A stretch of DNA of 64,000 nt from Pseudoprimorskyibacter insulae (GTDB lineage Bacteria > Pseudomonadota > Alphaproteobacteria > Rhodobacterales > Rhodobacteraceae). Where the stretch lies: positions 1-64,000 of the forward strand of contig NZ_OMOJ01000012.1 of the NCBI RefSeq assembly GCF_900302505.1, given 5' to 3'. Made by a program: the position numbers and the translations under genes. How positions within the stretch are numbered: the stretch's first letter is position 1; each line of letters opens with the position of its first letter. Under the pieces are notes generated by a model. That model saw only the letters and a list, made by a program, of their open reading frames with translations. It did no database searches and was not told the DNA's origin. Below are positions 18,549 through 25,997 of this stretch, one piece after another.

Positions 18549-18962
18549 GAAAGGTTCCTTGAAAGGTTGTGTATGCAAACGCCCAACGCTGTCACGTCGC
18601 TTGATCAAATTCTGCGTCTCTCGGTCGGCGGCAAGAACTCATCTACAATCGTCCCCGTGGGCATTCTAGCGCCATCTGAACCGCGCCCCGTTTTGGGATC
18701 ACGGATCAGTGCGCCGGTGTGGTGCGGGTGCGTCTTTACCTTAGCCGAAGGGCCACGTCCGGGCGAGATATCGCCCGATTTGTGGCAATGCCCCTGCCCT
18801 ACTTATCGCCGCGCCTGAATGATGGCGCGTCTTTAGCGCTAGCAATCTTTGGCAAGCGGCCTGATCGCCGAACAAGCCGGGTTCCGGGCCGTTTTGGCCC
18901 TGCCCTATTTGGTAAGATACAGCTCGTTATGTGACAATCCGCCGCAGGCAGTCCGCAGCGGG
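18549..18962. other. 414-base non-coding stretch between fda and rep
   Basis: No convincing reading frame, tRNA or terminator was seen here; the short frames present lack ribosome sites. It must contain the fda promoter. The degenerate CCCCGTGGGCAT at 18653-18664 resembles one parS arm but is within chance expectation. The region marks the boundary between sugar-phosphate genes and the replication module. Confidence 0.5.
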
Positions 18963-19979
18963 CTAAATCGGGTTCTTTTCCACATAGCTGCGGAAGAAGG
19001 CCAGAAAGGCGCGGTCCAAATCGCGGGCGGGTTCCTTGCCCGCTGACCAGCTGCGCCATTCGCCCTCGACATGGTAAATGTCATAGCCCGGATAGCGCAG
19101 GCGCGCGGTTTCATAGGTTTCCGTACGCAACGCCTCGCCCTTGGAGGCGAGCCATGCGGGCCGGGGTTTGACCTGCGCGACCGTCTCAGCTTCGCCCGAG
19201 ATCCGCGCCTTGCGCCCCACCTTGGAAAAGCTCAACTCGCGTTCCGCCTCAGCGGTGGTGCCCGCATCCTTCCGCCACCAGCGCAATTCGATATGCGTGA
19301 CCTTGCGGCCCGTTTTCACCGGATGCACCTCGACCAGATAGTCAGACAGGGCGTTCACCTCAGTCACGGCAGGATCGATGGCCCGCAGCTTGAGGTTCGA
19401 CCACGATGTCAGCTTACCCTTCGGCACGCCCAGAATGCCGCGCAGATCATCGAGCGAGAATTTCTCAGACGACCGATACCGCAGGTTCCCGCGCTTCTGG
19501 ATCATCTCGTAAAGGGTCAGCGCATATTTCGAACTGAGGGCAAACATGACCTCGCGCTGAAGACGGGCAAAGACGGTGCTGTCCTTGATGATCCGGCGCA
19601 GGCGCTGCGGGATTTCGTATTCCAACAACCCGTCGCGGCGGGTGGTCTCGATGTTCCCGCCGAGCAGCTGCACACGCTCAATCGCGTCTTCGCCGTCGCG
19701 GGTCACTTTGATTTTCACGATGGCCGACATAAGCCGTTCAATCGACTCGCCCACACGGTCATTGGAATTGTGCGACCCGCGCAGATCGGCCTTGGCTATG
19801 ACATGAGTCACCGGCTTGTCGATCGCGTCCCAAGCATTTTCGAGCAACTGGTTATAGATCCTGCGGTCGGCCAAGGTCAGTGGCGTGACCTCGACTAGGT
19901 CGACCAGCTCTCCGGGTTTGACCAGGCTTTCGGCGTTTGGCCGTGCCTCAATAGTGCGGTACGTTTGTTTGGTGGCCAT
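18963..19979 (-). CDS. Replication initiator protein (Rep_3 superfamily)
   Basis: The 338-residue protein has the tandem winged-helix layout of Rep_3 plasmid initiators: LTLADRRIYNQLLENAWD near residue 35, SSKYALTLYEMIQKRGNLR near residue 148 and FSLDDLRGILGVP near residue 173, the second DNA-binding module. Such proteins bind iterons in the adjacent origin and load the replisome. It is divergent from parA across 590 bases that contain seven CGTAAGG-type repeats. The partner genes and iterons support a plasmid or chromid origin. Its assignment to one of the roseobacter plasmid compatibility groups was not attempted. Confidence 0.85.
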   Translation of the reverse strand: MATKQTYRTIEARPNAESLVKPGELVDLVEVTPLTLADRRIYNQLLENAWDAIDKPVTHVIAKADLRGSHNSNDRVGESIERLMSAIVKIKVTRDGEDAIERVQLLGGNIETTRRDGLLEYEIPQRLRRIIKDSTVFARLQREVMFALSSKYALTLYEMIQKRGNLRYRSSEKFSLDDLRGILGVPKGKLTSWSNLKLRAIDPAVTEVNALSDYLVEVHPVKTGRKVTHIELRWWRKDAGTTAEAERELSFSKVGRKARISGEAETVAQVKPRPAWLASKGEALRTETYETARLRYPGYDIYHVEGEWRSWSAGKEPARDLDRAFLAFFRSYVEKNPI

Positions 19980-20056
19980 GTCTCTTACCTGACTGCTCTT
20001 ACTTTTGCAGGCCTTTGCGCGTAAGGTATCACGAAGCCGTCGCGCGGTCTATCCAC

Positions 20057-20270
20057 CCAAAACGTAAGGGTTCAAACAGCCCAATCCGAGGAAGCGATTC
20101 GCAAACCAGTGTAATTACACGCAAAAAATCAAGGAAAATGGCAGGTTTTCCGGGCTCCCGAAACGTAAGGTTTCAGCCTCACCCAATGCGTAAGGCCACA
20201 GGTCCCGAAGCGTAAGAATTCACGTCCCGAAAGGTAAGCCAATCAACCCCGATACGTATGATTTGCCGGT
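20057..20270 (+). repeat. Iterons, CCgAa-CGTAAGg type
   Basis: Five repeats start at 20158, 20183, 20205, 20227 and 20249, so the steps are 25, 22, 22 and 22 bases. Each begins CC(G/A)A and has CGTAAGG or a one- to two-base variant six bases in. A further well-matched copy starts at 20057. The ~22-base period (two helical turns) is typical of iterons bound by Rep_3 proteins. Confidence 0.8.
20109..20120. repeat. Perfect palindrome GTGTAATTACAC in origin
   Basis: This 12-base perfect palindrome lies between the lone iteron at 20057 and the iteron array, about 130 bases upstream of the rep start. It could be an operator for rep or a binding site for a host factor. Nothing decides which. Confidence 0.4.
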
Positions 20271-20569
20271 AATTTTGTTTTAAGGTCAAAGGCTTAATTC
20301 CCACGAACCTTGAACAAATAGAATCTCGAATAGGGGGTGTTTGTTTATTTGGTTTTTTTTGGGGTCTTAGGGCCTCGGATTCAACAAAACGACCATTGGC
20401 AGTGCATATTCATACTTTTCGGGTGGATATCGATAGACAGGTAGCGAGAATACCAGAGTTTCAGACATTCCCCATCAGGGTCGCGTCATTTCCACCCCTT
20501 CCCCAGATTTCCGCTTTTTTCAGCCCTTCCTCGAAATATTCGCACTTGAGTCGCCTGCCGTGAGGGTTC

Positions 20570-21808
20570 ATGATTCGCGCAGCACCACCCAAACAGAGGA
20601 TGGAAATGGAGCAGTCTGCCCTACCCCCCGTAACTTTGGCCGAACTCGATCAGCTGGCAACCCGTGCCTCGACCGTCATCGCGCGGCTGCGAGATCGGCT
20701 GTATGCGCCGGGCCATGAAAAGCAGCTAGAGCTTCGGTTCAACGTCCGCCGCGCCGCTGAGATGGTCGGTCGCAGTGATAAATTGATCCGCGACGCCGAG
20801 GCAGATGGCCGTTTGCCTGAGCCTGAGAAAGATCCAGAAACGGGCCGCCGCACGGGCTATAGCCTGACGGATGTGAACCGCATGCGCAGCGTCTTTGGCA
20901 CCCTGCCCTACCGGGCGGATTCCGATCCGGCAATGGTTCTCGCCGTTCAGAACTTCAAAGGCGGCGTTGGCAAGTCGACAATGGTTTGTCATTTGGCGCA
21001 GTATCTGGCGCTGAAGGGTTACCGGGTCTGTGTCATCGATTGTGATAGTCAAGCCTCGACCACGTCGATGTTCGGTCTGAACCCCGATGTGGACGTGGAC
21101 GAAGAAGAAGACACGCTTTACCCCTTCTTCCGCCACGGCGGCCCGTCGGACCTGTCCTTTGCGCTGCGAGCGACCTATTGGCCGAACATCGCGCTGATTC
21201 CGGCGAACCTTGGCCTGTATGACGCCGAGTATGAGTTTGCCGCACGTATGGCCCGCGATCAGGCTTTTGTGCTGGACCGTCTGCGCTATGGGATTGAGAC
21301 AATCAAAGACCGCTTTGACGTCATTCTGCTGGACCCGCCGCCGGCGCTTGGGATGCTGTCCCTGTCGGTGTTGCGTGCAGCTGAGGCATTGGTGATCCCT
21401 GCCCCGCCGAACAACATCGATTTCGGCTCAACCGCGCATTTCCTGAAAATGCTTGGCGCCACGCTGAACGAATTGGCCCGCGCTGGCGGCGAACGGGATT
21501 ACGCCTTTGTTAAGATCTTGGCGACCAAGATGAACGACACGAAATCGGCGCATGTCGCGATCAAGCGGATGATGGATGCGGTCTTTCCGATGGACATGAT
21601 TCAGGCCGTCATCAAAGACAGCGCCGAGATTGACAACGCCACGGCCAATCTGGCCACGGTTTATGAACTGACCGGGGCGGCGACACGGACGGATACGCAC
21701 AAACGGTGCCGGGCCTATTTGGATGCGGTGGGCAGAGAGATTGAGATTTTGATCCGTAAAACCTGGCCATCGCATCACGCCGCATTGCGCAAGGAGGGGC
21801 TTCTGTGA
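20570..21808 (+). CDS. parA: Plasmid partition ATPase ParA with N-terminal DNA-binding domain
   Basis: The 412-residue protein is a type Ia ParA. Residues 50-105 form a MerR-like helix-turn-helix (FNVRRAAEMVGRSDKLIRDAE), used by such proteins to repress their own operon. The deviant Walker A is NFKGGVGKST near residue 127, and the Walker B-type LLDPPPALG lies near residue 255. It moves plasmid copies together with ParB-parS complexes. It starts at 20570 after TGAGGG; an internal ATG at 20600 is an alternative. The stop overlaps the parB GTG. Confidence 0.92.
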   Translation: MIRAAPPKQRMEMEQSALPPVTLAELDQLATRASTVIARLRDRLYAPGHEKQLELRFNVRRAAEMVGRSDKLIRDAEADGRLPEPEKDPETGRRTGYSLTDVNRMRSVFGTLPYRADSDPAMVLAVQNFKGGVGKSTMVCHLAQYLALKGYRVCVIDCDSQASTTSMFGLNPDVDVDEEEDTLYPFFRHGGPSDLSFALRATYWPNIALIPANLGLYDAEYEFAARMARDQAFVLDRLRYGIETIKDRFDVILLDPPPALGMLSLSVLRAAEALVIPAPPNNIDFGSTAHFLKMLGATLNELARAGGERDYAFVKILATKMNDTKSAHVAIKRMMDAVFPMDMIQAVIKDSAEIDNATANLATVYELTGAATRTDTHKRCRAYLDAVGREIEILIRKTWPSHHAALRKEGLL

Positions 21809-22770
21809 CCCGCAAACACGACGCAATTTTCGACGATGTTCTAAGCGGGCTTGATGCCCCTGCCCCGGCTGGCGGTGAACGGGCCGGTGCGCGGTTCCTC
21901 AAGCGCTCGACCGCGATCAGCGAACGTATGTCTGGTGAGCTGGAGGAAAAGACGCTGCGTTGGGTCGATCCCGGACGTTGCCGTATGTGGGACAGGCACA
22001 ATCGCGACTACGCCCTTCTGACCGAAGACAATTGCCGCGATTTGATTGATGGCATCCGCTCTCAGGGGCGGCAGGAATTCCCGGCAATCGTGCGCCCATC
22101 CAGTGACCCGGCTTTTGACTATGAAGTGATCTGTGGGGCGCGGCGGCATTTCGCGGTCAGCTGGCTGGCTTGGAACAATTACACACAGTTCAAGTATCTA
22201 ATCGAAGTGCGCGATCTGAGCGATGAAGAAGCGTTCCGGCTGGCTGATATCGAAAACCGTGACCGCGAAGACATCAGTGATTATGAACGCGCGATGGACT
22301 ATGCCGATGCGGTTGAGAGGTATTATGGCGGCCGCCAAAAGGCGATGGCTGAACGGTTGGAAGTGTCTCAGCCCTGGCTCAGCCGTTACCTGCAACTGGC
22401 GAAATTGCCGTCCGAAGTTGTCCGCGCCTTCCCTTCCATTCGGGACATCAAAGAACGCAATGCGCGGGATTTGAAGCCGCTGCTCTCGGACCCGGACACA
22501 GCGCCTTTGGTTTTGGCCGAGGCGCGGAAGATCGCCGAAACGCAGGCGAAGGCGGCCGATGGCCAGGGCGGTTATGTCGATGGCTTGGCTGTGGTTCGCC
22601 GTTTGGTGAAGGCTGGGAAGCCTGCTCGGGTGGCAGTTGACGGCAAGGCAGACTCGGAGGATGGGGTCAGTCTTCGAAAGCGCGGTCGCAAGGTTGTGAT
22701 GGAGTTTTCCGCCGACATTCCTGAGAGAGAATTGCGCGCCGCCGTCGAGGCCTTTTTGACGACTCGGTAG
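21805..22770 (+). CDS. parB: Plasmid partition protein ParB
   Basis: The 321-residue protein has the ParB/Spo0J N-terminal nuclease-like fold with VICGARRHFAVSWLA near residue 110 (the CTP-binding GxRR motif, here GARRH) and ENRDREDISDYERAMDYA near residue 150. The helix-turn-helix MAERLEVSQPWLSRYLQLAKLP follows near residue 185, and a C-terminal dimer domain ends the protein. It starts with GTG after AAGGAGGGG and is coupled to parA. Palindromes directly downstream are its likely parS sites. Confidence 0.93.
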   Translation: MTRKHDAIFDDVLSGLDAPAPAGGERAGARFLKRSTAISERMSGELEEKTLRWVDPGRCRMWDRHNRDYALLTEDNCRDLIDGIRSQGRQEFPAIVRPSSDPAFDYEVICGARRHFAVSWLAWNNYTQFKYLIEVRDLSDEEAFRLADIENRDREDISDYERAMDYADAVERYYGGRQKAMAERLEVSQPWLSRYLQLAKLPSEVVRAFPSIRDIKERNARDLKPLLSDPDTAPLVLAEARKIAETQAKAADGQGGYVDGLAVVRRLVKAGKPARVAVDGKADSEDGVSLRKRGRKVVMEFSADIPERELRAAVEAFLTTR

Positions 22771-22783
22771 TTGAAATCTAGAA

Positions 22784-22801
22784 AATTGCCCGTGGGCAAT
22801 T
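22784..22801. promoter_or_regulatory. parS-like palindrome 1
   Basis: AATTGCCC and GGGCAATT flank a central GT, a perfect 8-base inverted repeat 14 bases after the parB stop. The same arms recur at 22828 and the inner six bases at 28708. Location and repetition make it a candidate centromere bound by ParB. Confidence 0.65.
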
Positions 22802-22814
22802 CTACAAGACAAAG

Positions 22815-22849
22815 GCCCGTGGGTAGTAATTGCCCACGGGCAATTTTTT
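22815..22849 (+). terminator. parB terminator overlapping parS-like palindrome 2
   Basis: GCCCGTGGG (22815-22823) can pair with CCCACGGGC (22833-22841), with AATTTTTT following, a rho-independent terminator for parAB. Overlapping it, AATTGCCC-AC-GGGCAATT at 22828-22845 repeats the palindrome at 22784 with a different central dinucleotide. The one sequence may therefore both end transcription and bind ParB. Confidence 0.65.
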
Positions 22850-22975
22850 GCCCCGCGCGGATAATGGACAAAATGTCCCTCCGGAAACGCAGCGCAAAAA
22901 AACCGATAGTCACGATGACGCAAACGCGGGCCAAGCTGACTTTCCCGGCTGGACAGAGCGCGGTGAAGTGTGGAC

Positions 22976-22994
22976 CGTCCCCGCAGGGAGGACG
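22976..22994 (+). promoter_or_regulatory. Hairpin over the tupB ribosome site
   Basis: CGTCC (22976-22980) can pair with GGACG (22990-22994), placing the AGGGAGG ribosome site in the loop and stem nine bases before the tupB ATG. This might regulate translation. It was not recognised as a known riboswitch by eye. Confidence 0.25.
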
Positions 22995-23002
22995 ACGATA
23001 CC

Positions 23003-23707
23003 ATGGGCGATCTGTGGAGCGGTTTGACGCAAGCCTTTTGGCTGGTCGTCACGCTTGATTCCGAACTAGTGGAAATTGCGCTGAGGTCACTGCAAGTGAC
23101 GCTTGGTGCATTGGTTGTGGCATCTGCGATTGCGATGCCGATGGCCGCGTTTCTGGCGGTCAAGCGGTTTCGGTTCCGCCGTCCGGTGATCGCTCTGCTG
23201 AACGCATTGATGGGCCTGCCGCCGGTTGTCGTGGGGCTGGTGGTCTATGTGGTGCTGTCGCGGTCCGGTCCGCTTGGGGCCTTGGGGTTGCTGTTTACGC
23301 CAACCGCGATGGTCATCGCGCAGGTGATCATCATTGTGCCGTTGATCGCTTCGATCGCGCATCAGTCCATTCGGGACCTTTGGCAGGAATATCACGACCT
23401 GCTGATTTCGATGAACGTCAGCCAGCGCCAGAAAATGCAGACGCTGATCTGGGACGCGCGGCGGGCCTTGTTGACCGCGGCTCTGGCCGGGTTTGGCCGC
23501 GCCATCGGTGAGGTCGGCGCGATCATGATCGTTGGCGGCAACATCGACCACGCCACACGCGTTTTGACCACAGCCATCGCGCTAGAAACAGGCAAGGGTG
23601 ACTTCGCGCTGGCGCTGGCGCTCGGGTTTGTGCTGATCGGCCTTGCGATCACGGTTAACCTTGGCATCCACTGGCTGGGCCGAACCGAGCGGGAGGGCCG
23701 CTGGTGA
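23003..23707 (+). CDS. tupB: Tungstate ABC transporter, permease
   Basis: The 234-residue inner-membrane protein has about five hydrophobic helices and the binding-protein-dependent permease EAA-type loop near residue 150 (ALAGFGRAIGEVGAIMIVGGNI), with MGLPPVVVGLVVY upstream. This matches the TupB/ModB-like group. It opens the tupB-tupC-tupA operon, with its stop overlapping the tupC GTG. The TupA encoded last in the operon fixes tungstate as the likely substrate. Start chosen by the CAGGGAGG site. Confidence 0.9.
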   Translation: MGDLWSGLTQAFWLVVTLDSELVEIALRSLQVTLGALVVASAIAMPMAAFLAVKRFRFRRPVIALLNALMGLPPVVVGLVVYVVLSRSGPLGALGLLFTPTAMVIAQVIIIVPLIASIAHQSIRDLWQEYHDLLISMNVSQRQKMQTLIWDARRALLTAALAGFGRAIGEVGAIMIVGGNIDHATRVLTTAIALETGKGDFALALALGFVLIGLAITVNLGIHWLGRTEREGRW

Positions 23708-24417
23708 CACAGATGTTTCCCGTAACGCTCTCTGGGGCGACCGCACGCCGTCAGGGGCAAACGCTCGTTGGTCCTGTTGACCTAACGCTCGACGGGGGCG
23801 GCACCTGCGTCGTGATCGGCCCCAATGGATCGGGCAAGACCACGCTACTGCGGCTGTTGCACGGGGCGGCACGGCTTAGCACTGGGCGCATTGATTGGGC
23901 GTGCGACACCGAACTGGCGCATCGCGCCCAAGCCTTTGTGTTCCAGTCGCCGGTGATGTTGCGCCGGACGGTGGAGGAGAACCTCGCCTATCCGCTGCGC
24001 ATCAAGGGCGAGCCGAAAAAGGCCGCGCACGCGAAGGCTCGGGACTGGGCGGCGCGCGTGGGATTGGCCGGGCTACTGAACCGCCCTGCGCCAGTGCTCT
24101 CGGGGGGCGAGCAGCAGAAACTGGCGCTGGGGCGGGCGCTGATATCCTCGCCTGAGTTGTTGTTTCTGGACGAGCCTTGCGCGGCTTTGGACGGGCGGTC
24201 CATGCGCGATATTGAAACGATCCTGACCGAGGCGAAGGCGCAGGGGACCAAGTTGATCCTGTCGACCCATGACATGGGACAGGCGCGCCGCTTGGCTGAC
24301 ACGGTTGTATTTCTATTGCGTGGCAAGGTGCACGAAGTGGCCGATGCCAAGCAGTTTTTCGATGAGCCTGAAACAGCACAGGCCAAGGCATTCCTGAAGG
24401 GGGACATTGTCGAATGA
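23704..24417 (+). CDS. tupC: Tungstate ABC transporter, ATP-binding protein
   Basis: The 237-residue ATPase has Walker A GPNGSGKTT near residue 39, signature LSGGEQQKLALGRAL near residue 132 and Walker B LLFLDEPCAALDG near residue 155, followed by the switch His in STHDMG. It energises uptake through TupB. The GTG start at 23704 overlaps the tupB stop and its own stop overlaps the tupA ATG, so the three are tightly coupled. Confidence 0.92.
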   Translation: MTQMFPVTLSGATARRQGQTLVGPVDLTLDGGGTCVVIGPNGSGKTTLLRLLHGAARLSTGRIDWACDTELAHRAQAFVFQSPVMLRRTVEENLAYPLRIKGEPKKAAHAKARDWAARVGLAGLLNRPAPVLSGGEQQKLALGRALISSPELLFLDEPCAALDGRSMRDIETILTEAKAQGTKLILSTHDMGQARRLADTVVFLLRGKVHEVADAKQFFDEPETAQAKAFLKGDIVE

Positions 24418-25220
24418 TCAAAGCACTATTTTTGGCAGGGGCCTCCATTGCGGTGGGCACCATTGCACAGGCCGGGGACGTGATGCGCATGGCGGTCACC
24501 ACCTCGTTCCATAACTCGGGTCTGGCCGAGGTTCTTCTGCCGGCCATTCAGGAAGATCTGGATTTGGAAGTGCAACTGCTGGTCGTTGGGACGGGACAAG
24601 CAATCAAGCTGGGCGAGGCTGGCGACGTGGACGCGATCCTCGTGCACTCCAAGGGCGCTGAGATGAAGTTCCTTGAAGGCGGTTATGGCACGCATCGCCG
24701 TGAAATCATGTACAACGACTTTGTCGTGATTGGCCCCAAAGCTGACCCGGCAGGCATTGCCGACGACGGCTCTGCCGCCGAGGCGCTGCAGGACATCGCC
24801 GCCGCTGAGGCCGCCTTTGTCAGCCGCGGCGATGACAGCGGGACGCACAAGAAAGAACTGAGCCTTTGGTCATCCGCCGGGTTGGATGTGGCGACCTTTG
24901 GTGGCTGGTATAACGCCGTTGGTGCGGGCATGGGCGCGGCGCTGAACACCGCATCGGGGATGAATGGCTACATCCTGTCCGACCGTGCCAGCTGGCTGAA
25001 CTTTGGCAACAAGGGTGATCTGGCGTTGCTTTATGCTGGCGATCCGGTGCTGTTCAACCAATACGCCTATCTGCCCGTGAACCCCGAAAAGCACCCCCAT
25101 GTGAAGCATGATCTGGCGATCTCGCTAGAAGAGTGGCTGACCTCGGACCGCGCGAAAGAGCTGATCGACGGTTACACGATCAACGGCGAAACGCTATTCG
25201 TGTTCAACGCACAGCAGTAA
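24414..25220 (+). CDS. tupA: Tungstate-binding periplasmic protein
   Basis: The 268-residue protein starts with a signal peptide (cleavage near AQA-GD, residue 20). Mature TupA hallmarks are AVTTSFHNSGL at residues 27-37 and SRGDDSGTHKKE at 137-148, the segments that bind the oxyanion in TupA proteins, plus EWLTSD at 240-245. It should select tungstate over molybdate and deliver it to TupB. The formate dehydrogenase encoded 23 kb downstream is a plausible consumer. The operon ends here, 8 bases from the convergent GntR gene. Confidence 0.93.
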   Translation: MIKALFLAGASIAVGTIAQAGDVMRMAVTTSFHNSGLAEVLLPAIQEDLDLEVQLLVVGTGQAIKLGEAGDVDAILVHSKGAEMKFLEGGYGTHRREIMYNDFVVIGPKADPAGIADDGSAAEALQDIAAAEAAFVSRGDDSGTHKKELSLWSSAGLDVATFGGWYNAVGAGMGAALNTASGMNGYILSDRASWLNFGNKGDLALLYAGDPVLFNQYAYLPVNPEKHPHVKHDLAISLEEWLTSDRAKELIDGYTINGETLFVFNAQQ

Positions 25221-25228
25221 GCCATATA

Positions 25229-25912
25229 TCAAGGGGCAGGGGGCGTATCCAGCAGAACGCGCCCTGCCTGAATCGATCCGTTGCGAATGTCCTGTTCCAA
25301 GGCACGGGTTAATGCTTCGGCATCGCGGGCGCGCAGCGCCGACAGAATTGCCTTGTGATAATCCGCGCCATCTTGGTCAATCCGGTGCAGCACTTGCCGC
25401 AGGAACGGGCCCAGTTGCAGCCAGATAGACTCGACCAAAGGTACGGCGGCTTGGTCCGGGTTTGCCGAATAAAGCGACCGGTGAAACGTCTGGTTGGTCC
25501 GCGTCAGGGCGTCCAGGTCGCCTGCGGCCAAAGACCGATCCATATCATCGTCAAGCGCCTGCAATTCGTCGATCTGAAGGTCTGTCAGATGGGGCAGGGC
25601 GCGCTTGGCGGCGTGACATTCGAGCGATACGCGCAATTCCAAAAGTTCATCCAATCGCCCGGCGGTCATCTCGGGCACGCGCAGGCGGCGGTTTTCTAAG
25701 ACTTCGATGGCGTTTTCTGTGCTGAGGCGGCGAATGGCTTCGCGCACCGGCGTTGGGCTAAGTCCGAATTCCAGCGCGATACCGCGAAAGGTCAGCGACG
25801 TGCCCGGGGGAATAGCCCCCACAATCACCGCGTTTCGAAGGCGGTGGTAGGCATAGTCCTGCGTTGTCATGTCCTCAGACCGGGGGGTCTCGGGAATCCG
25901 CATTTTTGTCAT
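25229..25912 (-). CDS. GntR-family transcriptional regulator (FCD subfamily)
   Basis: This 227-residue regulator has the winged helix-turn-helix YHRLRNAVIVGAIPPGTSLTFRGIALEFGLSPTPVREAIRRL near its start and an FCD domain ending with helices containing HKAILSALRARD. It is divergent from the glutamine-synthetase-like gene and presumably controls it. Two direct repeats TATCACATTAT lie between them. The start is uncertain: ATG codons at 25912, 25903 and 25870 are in frame and none has a good ribosome site. Confidence 0.87.
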   Translation of the reverse strand: MTKMRIPETPRSEDMTTQDYAYHRLRNAVIVGAIPPGTSLTFRGIALEFGLSPTPVREAIRRLSTENAIEVLENRRLRVPEMTAGRLDELLELRVSLECHAAKRALPHLTDLQIDELQALDDDMDRSLAAGDLDALTRTNQTFHRSLYSANPDQAAVPLVESIWLQLGPFLRQVLHRIDQDGADYHKAILSALRARDAEALTRALEQDIRNGSIQAGRVLLDTPPAP

Positions 25913-25957
25913 TGCGCGAAGATGACGCGAAGCGCTGCTTGACTCAAGGGGAAATAG

Positions 25958-25988
25958 TATCACATTATACAAAATGATATCACATTAT
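25958..25988. promoter_or_regulatory. Direct-repeat operator TATCACATTAT x2
   Basis: TATCACATTAT occurs at 25958-25968 and exactly 20 bases later at 25978-25988, in the short divergent region between the GntR gene and the puuA-type gene. Same-face repeats this close to the start fit a repressor site of the GntR protein. The second copy argues that translation of the downstream gene begins at 25998 rather than 25974. Confidence 0.55.
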
Positions 25989-25997
25989 GAGTGGCCC

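Larger units (their letters stand above)
19980..20569. other. Probable origin of replication (oriV)
   Basis: This 590-base gap between divergent rep and parA has no genes. Its rep-proximal half holds iteron-like repeats (first copy CGTAAGG at 20020-20026). Its middle, about 20320-20370, is AT-rich with T-runs such as TTTGGTTTTTTTTGG, a candidate unwinding element. No perfect DnaA box (TTATCCACA) was seen; CTATCCACC at 20049 is a weak match. The promoters of rep and parA must also lie here. Confidence 0.7.

Noticed and set aside
18651-18664. Third-party parS-like site GTCCCCGTGGGCAT
   Set aside because: Only 11 of 14 bases match; about two such matches are expected by chance in a window of this size.
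20041-20056. DnaA box in the origin
   Set aside because: CTATCCACC differs from TTATCCACA at two positions and stands alone.
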